From the NCBI GenBank assembly GCA_025449115.1, contig JAHLKC010000093.1, positions 1 through 64,000 on the forward strand: a DNA stretch of 64,000 nt, read 5' to 3'. The translations under genes were made by a program, and so were the position numbers. The notes below the pieces were generated by a model, which ran no database searches, was not told the origin of the DNA, and saw only the letters and a list, made by a program, of their open reading frames with translations. Origin of the DNA: Chytridium lagenaria (lineage: Eukaryota; Chytridiomycota; Chytridiomycetes; Chytridiales; Chytridiaceae). Of the stretch, positions 22,405 through 32,265 are shown piece after piece. Position 1 is the first letter of the stretch, and each line of letters begins with the position of its first letter.

Positions 22405-23376
22405 TTATCCCTTTGCTATGTTCGCAGCATGAAAATTCGTTTTTCTTGTCTCGCGGGGTCCTTCATTTAGTGAACGGAAAAAGGCGTAGCCGTTGTCAAG
22501 GACGTATCCCCAGTCCTTTGACCGAGTAACGGTAAGAGGCGGGTATTGCTCAACCTGGACCATTGATAAGAAAAATATTAAGTGGTGAAGTAAAAATAAG
22601 ACTCACCTGAACGTCCTTCAAATAAAATCTCCATGTCATTTTTCTGGTCACCGCCATAAAATAAATCTGAATCGTAAGAATAGTCTCTATTAAACTTTGC
22701 TCTGGCGTCCTTATCGTCTGGCCAATCCGCGAACCGCAACGAAACGCCCATTCGAACGAACATAACTCCTCTTGGTTATCTCTGTCCTAACTGAATCCAA
22801 CTCCGCAACCACAAACGATGCCTTCCATTTCGCCGTCCAAAGAATTCCTTGCTGTTTTGGTGCCTCACGAGGAACAGTGGATCGTACGAGCTGCTTCATT
22901 TCGGACTTTTCGGTGACGCCTGTGAGGTTGACTTTTCTTTGCTTTCAGGATCTCTTTCATCTCTTTAACAGATAGTCTATCGAGAAGAGAGGAGTAATCG
23001 ACTCGGGGATTAAGCCGGAATTCAATGTGTTTCTTGTTGGCCCACCGCCTCATGCATGCAGGCTTCCACAGAGAGTCATCGGAAGCGAGGAGGTGGTAGC
23101 CTAAGAAACCTTGGAGATCTTGCTTAATATCTTTGGACCGAGTCCATGAAGGCATTTAATTGCGAGTTCATCGGGAGGAGTGTAAGGATGTCAAGTCGTT
23201 GACGTTTTCCATCCTCGTTCACAGGAGTCTCGGTTGATTCCTGGGAGTTGGGTGACGGTGAAGGAGAAGGAGATCCCACTCATTCTCCTTTGGAGTGAAG
23301 TAGACTTCAGAATCGAACTCGGCAGTGTCGGACAGCATTTGCGAATGTGAAGGATCCTTGTCTCGGTTGAGGACAT
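22405..23376 (-). CDS. F-box protein, frame-disrupted
   Basis: Substrate adaptor of SCF ubiquitin ligases by family. The F-box reads LLPDELA... near 23170, then HLLASDDSLWKPACMRRW, the usual end of an F-box in this family. Further on come LLDRLSVKEMKEIL and a C-terminal WRFYLKDVQVEQYPPLTV stretch followed by DWGYVLDN. The last exon is preceded by a short intron at about 22563-22608 with a GTGAGT donor. The frame changes near 23320, 23225, 23130, 22920 and 22735. The stop is at 22405. Related single-gene F-box proteins with a QYPPLTV-type C-terminal region occur across fungi and plants; the substrate cannot be inferred. Confidence 0.6.
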
Positions 23377-24207
23377 TTTAGATAGCGTAGAAGAATGGGA
23401 ACGATTTCGACAAGTATTTATTATTGCTTGAAATGTGAAACGCTGTTTTAGGCATAATTATCCGCAAAAGAAGAGGGGGACGCCCATAGGTGGACTAGAG
23501 GACGCTGTTCCGTGACTTGCATCATTGGTTAGCTTCGGACTCATCAGGGAGCTTTGAGAGGTTTTGGGGATGATGGCCCATTCTCTAGGCAACACTCTGC
23601 AGAAGGATTTAAAGGATTTTGAAAGGACATAACATGTTGTGTAGTCAAGGGATCTCTGTTGGCAATATTGCTAAACTTAATAAATATTCTTGCTGTTCTT
23701 TGTATGAATCGTTTCATTTGCAGCTACTTTTGTAAGCGACAGCGTATGGTAAAGGCTGTAAAGTGATCCACATGAGCCGTCACTGCTGTTGAAGGAAGGC
23801 CTTTTGTTTTGCTCGTTAATTAATTTGGGGGGTCACCTAGTCGAGGAGATCGCCGCAGCACACATCCTGTGCAAATCCTGCGTTCCACTGAAGGCCACGA
23901 ATGAGGGAGCTTTTAGGCACGAGAAGAAAAAAGGATGGAAGAGGAAGAAAGGGATGCAATCACGGAACACTATGAACATGGGATGTCAATCTTCTGGCAT
24001 TGACGTTTGACCTCTATTCCCGTTTGACCTTTCCGCCATATCCCCTTCTGCTCTTTCTCCACAAGCTGTTTGACTACACCAGTCGTCAAACTCAACCCTC
24101 TCCTCCTTGAAGCTTGTTGCTGTGGTGCGAAACCCTACAGGATTCGACGTCGTCGAAATAACAAAGCTCCAGCCACATCAGTCTTGTTGTGAAGAACATC
24201 CTCTACG
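23377..24207. other. Intergenic, divergent promoter region
   Basis: Upstream DNA of the F-box gene (left) and the secreted-protein gene (right). CTTTGACC/GTTTGACC-like words recur near 24005-24075. No gene is seen. Confidence 0.4.
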
Positions 24208-24228
24208 TTGATGATTATTGGAACGAAA

Positions 24229-26522
24229 ATGCGTTTCTCTGCGATCGCTCAAGTCTTGGCCTCGTTGGCCGCCACCGCAGCGTCTGTCGCGGCACAGGAG
24301 TGTACAAGCATGTACACGGATTTGACAGGAAGCTCTGCCATCACCTATAGGACTGAGCCTACTTGGATCTCTGGAAAGCGTGCTTGGTAAGACATAGTGC
24401 CGTCAAGGCAGCCAAAAGAGTTGTATAAAAAGCTATGAACAACGTGTTAACCGTAAAACCATGGCGAATTGCAGGTGCTTCCCGTTTACAGACCGTACCT
24501 CAGCCGTTGAACCAAGTCCCCACCCCTCCGCGACTATCTCCACCACCCGAGTTGCCACAAACCCCGTCATTTACATCGTATACCCCGATGGAACTTCAGC
24601 GGGCGCCCCGATTGTTTCGATTCTTCCCTGTGAGGAAGGCTACTCGGATGCCTTTTTGAAGTACACTTACCAAGTGGACTACTCCGTTAAGAAAGACACT
24701 GTAAGTTGGACATGTCTTCCCGAGCTTTCGGGAATAAGTATTTAACATTCTATTAAACTCATATTCCTGCTTCGAATAGTTTCGCGATTACGAAACGCTC
24801 AACACATTTGCCAAGGGTGAATTTGCTAAGGACGGCTTTTACAACCACCCCATTGTCCCTCCTGGATCTTCTTTGGAAGACACCTCCAATAAGAAGGCGC
24901 CAGAATACGATATTCAGCAGGCCTGGTATAAGTGAGTAAACTTACTGATTAGCCCAGCGAACGTCATATCTTAACCGTCTTTTCGCAGGGGAAAGAAGGT
25001 CTTTTTCTTTGACTTTGGCGCCATTCAGCAGAACAACGCACTTTCATATGTCCAGGCTGCCGCCGCTGTCGAGGTTTTTGGTGATGATGCGTTTGCTATC
25101 CCCGTCCGCAATGGGTTCACTGTATTGAGCGCGAGTACTGGACCTCAATACACTGGATTTTTCTCGTAAGCAATCTCTCAGGAACAACCGAAGGAATAGT
25201 ATACAGAGGCTAATACATTATTTTATCATCAGATACCGCAGCGCAGATACCACTGGCGCACCTTTCAACTATCTTCGTCACATGTCCAATTTCTCTGGAC
25301 CCACTTACCCATCTGTTGACCGCAAGATCGTTTTGAACTGCCCGGTGGTCTACCAGGAATCATTTGTGTACAAGGGAGACCCACCGGTTCAATCTAAGCC
25401 TTCCATGGAGAGCACCCCCTCTCTATCCATTCCTCCTCCTCCCCCGCCCGTTGATATCTCTACCAGTGGCAACTGCTTTGATGCATACCTTAAGGGACCC
25501 GCAAGCGAGTACTTTACTGCGGAGGCTTTTGCGGAAGGATCCAAGATTGGGTGGGTGTTTTTTCAAGAAAGTTTAAAGAAAATTGGCTCGACCTCTTCAA
25601 CTAACATTTCATTCTGAAGATGCTGGAACCTCGGCTTGCGATCTAACTTTAAGGGAAACAACTCACAGACTATCATCGGCACTGCCATTCAGCCCGTCTA
25701 CGACAATGGACTTAAGGCCGGTCTTCCTGTTTTCAGCGTCTTGCCTTGCCAGCCCCGCTACTCGGATGCCATTCTTCTTTTGAACGTAGTCGTTTCCGAA
25801 GCAACCCCCTTTAATTTGGTAAGTACACACTCCAGTCTTTTTCGTTCTCATTCGAAACAACGATGCGTGTTGTCTGCAATTATGATTGTCTTTTTTCTAA
25901 ATCATTACTGCAGTTCAAGGACTTTGCTGGCCTCAAGAATGCTGCCGTGAAAACTTCAGTTGGTGGTATTTTTAACTACCCTATCGTCGAGATTGGCTCC
26001 AAAATCTCTATCAATCCGGCAGATAGCAAGCCTGAGCTCAGCAACGTGGTTATTCCTGCTATCAAGAGCGGCTGGTTCCAGTAAGTAGACGATTGGTTTT
26101 GTTTGTTGTTTTTTTTTCTTTCCTTCTTAACATAATGTAACCTTCGACTTTAGGGGCAAAGGCATTGAGTTTGTCGACTTTGGCAGGATCCCCGACCTCA
26201 CCCCCAACTCAGATGTCATTTCAAACGGCAAGGTTATCTTTTCCTTCAAGGACAATGGTGCTGGCCAAAAGGTTCTATTTGGCAACCCCGTTTTTGACGT
26301 CACTGAGGGGGACCCGTCTTACACTGGATTCTATGGGTTAGTGTGATGTTAATTGAATTATTATACGCGTGTACTAATACTTACGCGTCATTCTTAGTGT
26401 CAACCGTGTCGACGGAACAGAGACTGACAGTCACTCAAGAGCCGAGAACCTTGCGAATCTTACCATGGCTGACATGGGCAAAGTTCTCAACTGCCCGACA
26501 GCATACTTCCTTGGTGCTTAAA
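24229..26522 (+). CDS. Secreted protein with two related halves (unknown family)
   Basis: Starts with a signal peptide (MRFSAIAQVLASLAATAASV then AAQ); an alternative ATG lies at 24208. Verified exon borders include 24386/24475, 24700/24780 and 24931/24988, and at least nine exons splice in frame without any break. The two halves share a layout. Each has a PIVSILPC/PVFSVLPC motif followed by GYSDAFL/RYSDAIL, then FAKGEF/FAGLKN, YNHPIV/FNYPIV, GKKVFFFDFG/GKGIEFVDFG, and finally YTGFFSYRS/YTGFYGVNR with NCPVV/NCPTAY. A Pro-rich linker (near 25415-25450) separates them. Each half is about 190-200 residues with two or more conserved Cys. This is an internal duplication in an extracellular or wall protein. 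I know no named family and assign no function. Confidence 0.8.
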
Positions 26523-27078
26523 GACCCAAGCAACTCAGACCATTTCCCCATTAAATAGCAATTAATCACCCTTACTAACACTCCATTACACATTTTCCTA
26601 AAGCCCCCGATCCCGTCCCTAAAACTTATTTTTTTGTTTATTTATCCCCTTTCCATGTCTTTGAAAGACAGCCTTCCCCCACTCCAACATTTTACCTCGT
26701 ATTTTATTATTTTTTGTGTAAACAACATTGCTGGCTTTGTTTTGTTTTTTTGCTTTTCTTAGACCCTAAACTGTGCATGTTACAATGAGCGTGAATCAAA
26801 ATAAGAAAATGACGAAAACATCACGTATATTTTATTTCCTTGCATAAGAATATGAAGTGCCAGTTATGTGTTTTTTCACATTCCCGCAGTTGTCGTCGCC
26901 TTTGAGCAGCCCAGCTCTGCTAAACTACTGATCACAGAGTCATAAGAGAGCCATTGTGCGATCGCGATAGTCTCGGGAATATCGGGATCTTATTCTAGAA
27001 TTAATTCCGTTGGTGAGGAGCAACCTTTTAAACCTAATTGAGGTTAATTTTTTATGAATGAAGAAAACGAGCAACCTG
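26523..27078. other. Intergenic between convergent genes
   Basis: T-rich 3' flank of the secreted-protein gene (TTTTTTGTTTATTTATC near 26630). No gene was recognised. Confidence 0.4.
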
Positions 27079-28789
27079 TCATTGCATGTCCATCACTTGC
27101 TGCCATTTTAAAAGCCCAAGCGTCGTTATTTGTTTCAAATACTGAAGAATAGTTAATTGATTGTTCATGGCGGCGCTAGCTCGGGGCCGAACGTTAAAAT
27201 ATTCTTGCACTATTTTCAACGTCTCATGCCGTCCCAAAGAACTTGCAAGTATAAATAGATCCTCTCCAAGAGATTCCCAGACAGTTTCCATCTCTTTGAG
27301 CATGGAGGCAGAGAAATTCCGTTCCTTCCACTCCCTTAAACAATTCATGACCAATCGTATCATTTCACAATCAACCTCAACCCGAAGACGACCCCCTCCA
27401 CACACCCAACGTACCACTGCAAAATCATTTGCAGACACATCCAGTCTACTTCCCATCATCCGCACCAAAGCTTTCACAGCATTTAAATCCCCAGTCTTCA
27501 CGACAGCCAAAAATGCCTGACCATTTCGCGCGTTAGGGTTCACCCCTGAACACCCAAGAAGATATCGGATGGGTTCGGTGAATCCTGAGGAGATGGCGGT
27601 GACTAGAGCAAGATTATCATTGAATGTGATATCGATTCCAATGGTATCTTTAAGGAAAACCAAAGCGTTGGCGTGAGGAAGTCGGGCAGCGTGAACAATC
27701 ATCGACTGAGTGTCTGTTGGCGTTATGTAGGCGGGGTCTTTAAACCTTTCGGAAGTGCGCCAAACATGGTCTGAGCAATTGAAATATCGTCGCGAAGGAT
27801 GGCAATGGAGATACACTGATATGGTCCGAACGTTTTGTAGTTGACGTTGGGAGGGCTGTCAAGAAACTTTTTCAACACATCCCGGGTTGGTTGTGTGCTA
27901 TGCGGGAAATATGCGGCCAAGAGGTCGCGATGGAACATGACTTTAGTGGTATTGGGGCTACATTCTGGAACCATTGAGGGATCAGCTACAAAACGGAGTT
28001 GAATTGCGCGATAGCATAGATCATGAGGTTGCCGGTACGCCCATTCCAAGGCCGAAAAATTGTTTTGTCGCAGATCAGGACACCGCGTTAAGGGGACAGA
28101 GCGATGGCCATGTTGGCGAAGTCGACGCCTCCAAGTTCGGCGTTCATTCTGTAATCTCTGTTTGAAATCTCGCCGCTCATCAAGTATTTTCAGAAGAGGT
28201 GACAATACTGAAGACTGGCCGTCTTTAGAGTCAGAAAGAAGAGCTCCTGCTTGGGGTAGTGGGGAATCCGTGATGTCGTCCTCAAAGTCGTCGAGCTTGA
28301 GGTCTTTATTCAGGAAGACAAGGTTCTCAACGTGGTCTGCAGCATCCATCCGAGGAATGATTAGTACTGCATCAATGAAGGCCCAGGCCACAGGATCCGG
28401 TGCACGAAAGCCTTCTCGTGTTGGATAGGAATATTGCAGTATGCTCATTGTCTTTGGTTTATCCCAAAGACCAACAGAAAAGACACTCTGTAAGCATGGC
28501 CGAGTCTCCACCATTTCAAACTTCCCAACTTGCTGAGGACAATGTCGTTGATGTCGACTTGACCATGGTCATTTAAGTGAAGCAGAAGATTACGGCAAAT
28601 AAAGTCTGTGCTTGATATCATGGTCGATACTAGTTGATTATACTTTTGAGAAAGACGTCGTATAGCACGCAGCTTGTGTGGGTGCAAATGCTGCGAGATG
28701 CGAGACAGCACTTCTGAAGGGAGATCATCTAGATGAGAGTCCTGGCGATGGCCTCGTACATTAGCCGGCGACGTGATGAGGGAGAACAT
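27079..28789 (-). CDS. F-box/ankyrin-like protein
   Basis: N-terminal F-box: LDDLPSEVLSRISQHLHPHK at about residues 21-40. A helical region follows (FICRNLLLHLNDHG), then a unit ending SPLLKILDER. The C-terminal third has degenerate ankyrin-type repeats (LALVTAISSGFTEPIRYLL, AFLAVVKTGDLNAVKALV, LFILASSLGRHETLKIV). It is encoded by three overlapping frames: 28448-28789, about 27790-28514 and 27079-27760, with switches near 28470-28500 and 27735-27760. No intron explains either switch. It is a smaller relative of the large ankyrin gene at 9411-14103 and has the same F-box plus repeat architecture. Role inferred as a ubiquitin-ligase adaptor. Confidence 0.65.
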
Positions 28790-29549
28790 TGATCAAAGTG
28801 GTTCTTTCAGGTTGATGACGCTACACTTTAAACCAGTTACCTTTTCCTTCTCCGCAAAGTCTTGAAAACATGGCGGGTGTGTATTGGTTGGTGTAACCAA
28901 GCCGCCAATGTTGAGAAGTCGAATGAAGCTTGAATAAAGGTGACGGCGACGACAGATGCTGCTGATGACTAGCCCCTAACCCTTTGCCACGCCATGGCCG
29001 ATTCGTGCAGCGTGTAATCACTTCAATTATAAAGCTTTAACGATAACGGTCAGATGCGCTATTGGTGAGTATGGTGAGCAACAAAATAAATAAACAACAA
29101 ATAAAAAAAAAACGCTCCCAAGCCAATGTGAAAAGAGGTATATGGAAAACAATACCTCTCTCTCATGCAAAGGTATCAATTGATCAGGCAGTCGCTTGGT
29201 TGAAGTTCTTTCATTTTGATGGATCATGGAGGTATAGTGTTGGAATGAAGAAAAACCTCACAACCTTTTAACTAAAAGATGACCGGATATCTCTAATGAC
29301 GGCGTTTTAATAAGTATGAATATTAGAATACATACATAACAGGTGGGTTGTTGTAAAACGCTTTTCTGTTGATCATGGAGACGTAAACGCGTTTTGTCTA
29401 TTACTTGGCAAAATTTTCATGGCGACTCCACCAATTTCTGAATGAGATAAAAGAGCGACGGCGTTACTCTTCGTTTCTTTTATCCACACATCTCACTCAA
29501 CTATCTCTAGCATAGTCCCACTTACCCCAACTAATCAGAAATCTCAAAC
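28790..29549. other. Intergenic, divergent promoter region
   Basis: Lies between the F-box/ankyrin gene and the rightward repeat-protein gene. A pyrimidine-rich stretch directly precedes the ATG at 29550 (about 29460-29540). No gene was recognised; the short frames are not protein-like. Confidence 0.4.
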
Positions 29550-30555
29550 ATGGGCACCTTTAACCAGACAAACGCATTCGAGACCGCCGCCATTGAAGCT
29601 AGTAAGCAAGCTTTTGGTGGGCACTGGGCCTTCATCCCGGACGACGACGACATATCCTCATCCTCATCCTCTTCCTCCTCTTCCTCAGACAGCGATGAGG
29701 ACACTGGAAAACAAGCTAAAAAACAACACCACTCTCACGCTCGTCCGGGCGGCCAACCCGTTGACTTGCTCTTCCCACACGGGAGGAACGGCCCCTACTA
29801 CGTCTTTCCCGGTGGCATAGCCAGTCATCCAAACTTTCCGATCCCACCCATGCCTGAAGTCAAGAGCAAGAGCAAAGGCGGAAAACACAGTTTCCCGCAC
29901 ACACGCCGTGGTGGACCGTCCGTAGACTTGATGTATCCGCAGGGGAGAAACGGTCCGTACATGGTTTTCCCTGGCGGCGTTGAAAGTCATCCAGGCTTTC
30001 CAATGCCACCTTCCATGCCTCCTACCAACTTTGCAACCCCACCTATACCCCCAAACTTTCCTGCCTTCCCCACCTTTGGGCATCCAACACCTCCGTGTCC
30101 TCCCTCTGCACCTTCCCCTCCCATCGCACCAATTGCACCTTGCCCTCCCATCGCTCCGATCGCACCTCCTCACCCCAGAACATCTTCACCATCACCCCGA
30201 TGCCTCTCGCCAGATGCGCGACCAAGCCCGCCAGATGAAGAGGCAGCAAAAAGACATGGCGCGCCAACAGAAGCAGATGGCGCGTCAACAACAGCAGATG
30301 GAACGTATGGCTCGTCAATCTGGTGCTCAAGAGCATCAAAAGTTCATTCAGGCGTATCAGAACGAGATGCAAAAGTTTCAGGAAAAGATGATGGAGTATC
30401 AGCAGGAGATGATGAAGAAGGCGATGGAGGCCACGGGGGGGGAGATGAGGGAGGGGGATAAGGGGGATTGGTATTTTTGGCCGAAAGAAGATGTTGAGAA
30501 GGGTAAAACCGAAAGTGAGATGACTGAAGGGGTTAAGAAAGGAGAGCAAAAGTAA
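29550..30555 (+). CDS. Unknown protein: two 38-aa repeats, Pro-rich centre, Gln/Met-rich coiled coil
   Basis: No introns seen. The protein opens with a Ser run after DDDD. Two copies of a roughly 38-residue unit follow, with consensus GGxxVDLxxPxGRNGPYxVF and then PGGxxSHPxFPxPP. They lie at about residues 68-105 and 121-158. Next is a Pro/Ala/Ile-rich stretch, then a Gln/Arg/Met helix built of heptads (MARQQKQ, MARQQQQ, MERMARQ) and a further coiled coil (FQEKMMEYQQEMMKK). The frame changes by one base near 30170-30230: the N-terminal part is in the frame starting at 29550 and the coiled coil is in the frame ending at 30555. No known domain. The repeat could be a short binding module; the coiled coil suggests self-association. 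Confidence 0.6.
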
Positions 30556-30645
30556 TACTTGCTCGCCCTCATATGTACTATTTTTGTGAATTATTTACTT
30601 TATCTTTGATCTGTACCGGTGTCATCTATTTGTTAAAAATATATA

Positions 30646-32013
30646 TCATGTTATTATAACACCTTCGCCTTCAGATTCTTCCTCATCCGACCCGTCATCC
30701 TCATCCGACCCTTCATCCTCATCCGACCCTTCATCCTCATCAGACCCTTCATCCTCATCAGACTCAGTGTCATCGTCATTCCCCTCATCACAATTACCAC
30801 ACTTCCTGTCTTCATCAAACATATCATATGAGTAGGAAATCCCATCATCATCAGTATTTAAATCTGATTCCTCCTGATATTCATCGGACAAGGAATACAA
30901 CACCTTTCGCCTGAAAGATTTTCGTAAACACTCAGCGTTTAACTGCCCCATTCTCACTAGATCCGCTACCTCCCCAACGCCTTGTCCAGACTGTCGAAAA
31001 GAAAACTGCCTATCGTGTATCTGCGCATATTTAACGTAGGCTTCTACCCATAGCTTTGGAACACCCTCTGTGAGGAGGAGATCAGCTGTAGCGTAGCCCT
31101 TAAACAAATGCTTTCCCAACTCTGTAACGCTCATTCCTGACCCCGTCCATGCAGCCACAGCTGCTCCCATGTTTCGCGCCCTGACAAAGTGAGACACGAG
31201 AAGCTTACAGTCGAGCTTTAGACGTGGGTGTGCGACGACAAAGCTGGTGAACTCGACATTCTCGGTGTGGCCGTACTCGTAAATGTCACAGATGTTATTG
31301 TCGTCCTCAACATCAAGAAGATGCCGAAGTGGAGCGACAATTTCCATACGGATGGCCTCGTTGATGCATCGTTTCCGGTCACACTCGTGCAATATATGCC
31401 GGATGTGCATTGGCATCGATGTAAGAGCTTGCAGTGACTCGATATAGTTGAGAATTACAGAGTTATAAACGTATTCTTTGATGTACCATCCCGTTCGTCT
31501 CGTTTGAGGTAAAGCTCGAACCCAATCAACTGCAAAAGGGGACAGATGAAACATGCGTTCTCGAATAAAGATATTGATAACATCTCTATCCATTCTCCTT
31601 CGTCTTTTCTCAAAGTACCGTTCGTCTACAACGAGAACTCTTATCGCTTCACGGGCCCAAGCTTTGTGGTAGCTGCATGTCGGGTCTTCGAGATTCTCAT
31701 AACGCAATTGATGTGTTTTTGGATTGTAGCATTCGACATTGAAATATTTAAAGACGTTATGCAAGTCGTCTTTGAGGTATACGAGAGCAGAGAGAAGGGC
31801 AGGAGGGCCTTTACTGATAAAACCGAAGTCGTTGTCGTCATGCAGGGCTTGATAGCGAGTCATGTATTTGACAGCAAAAGAGAAGGAGTGGAGAAAGTGC
31901 CATGTTTGACGGGAGCGCCTCGAGAGGTCACGCAGCTGAAAGATGGCACCAGGTGGGAGGTGGAGCCCAATACTCTCAGCAAGCTCTGGGTTCAAAGCTT
32001 CAAGGTATGACAT
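30646..32013 (-). CDS. Unknown protein with acidic Ser-Asp-Glu repeat tail
   Basis: A single intact frame of about 455 residues from the ATG at 32013. The open frame extends further upstream, but that part is low-complexity Phe-rich and unlikely to be coding. The N-terminus (LNPELAESIGLHLPPGAIFQ) looks F-box-like or helical-repeat-like. The body has unclassified helical segments, loosely like degenerate ankyrin/F-box relatives nearby. The C-terminus is five tandem SDEDEG-type units, encoded by near-identical 18-bp repeats at about 30695-30770. This gene shows no frame breaks, unlike its neighbours. Confidence 0.6.
   Translation of the reverse strand: MSYLEALNPELAESIGLHLPPGAIFQLRDLSRRSRQTWHFLHSFSFAVKYMTRYQALHDDNDFGFISKGPPALLSALVYLKDDLHNVFKYFNVECYNPKTHQLRYENLEDPTCSYHKAWAREAIRVLVVDERYFEKRRRRMDRDVINIFIRERMFHLSPFAVDWVRALPQTRRTGWYIKEYVYNSVILNYIESLQALTSMPMHIRHILHECDRKRCINEAIRMEIVAPLRHLLDVEDDNNICDIYEYGHTENVEFTSFVVAHPRLKLDCKLLVSHFVRARNMGAAVAAWTGSGMSVTELGKHLFKGYATADLLLTEGVPKLWVEAYVKYAQIHDRQFSFRQSGQGVGEVADLVRMGQLNAECLRKSFRRKVLYSLSDEYQEESDLNTDDDGISYSYDMFDEDRKCGNCDEGNDDDTESDEDEGSDEDEGSDEDEGSDEDDGSDEEESEGEGVIIT
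30695..30770. repeat. 18-bp tandem repeat encoding an acidic tail
   Basis: Four to five copies of an 18-bp unit (CCTTCATCCTCATCCGAC and a T/A variant). The unit keeps the reading frame and gives SDEDEG repeats, so it can vary in number without breaking the gene. Confidence 0.85.
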
Positions 32014-32265
32014 TTTCACTTTTTTCAGATATGGGTAATAGTCAATTTCTACTATATTTATATCGCCAGTATTTTTATAACAACATAATCCAAAGATATC
32101 ATTTTTATAAGCGTGTTCACAGAAAAAAAATACATAATCAACAGTAGCGGTATCAAACAACAACGTTAAAAAAAAAATAGGAGAAAAAAAAAAGGAAAAG
32201 GAAAAAGTAAGAGTAAACAATTGGTTAATCCTTCTCCCCAACAACGCTCCAGAACAAAACCCATT

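Noticed and set aside
32014..32244. N-terminal extension of the acidic-tailed protein
   Set aside because: The extension is Phe-rich low-complexity sequence over A/T-runs; the ATG at 32013 gives a typical start.
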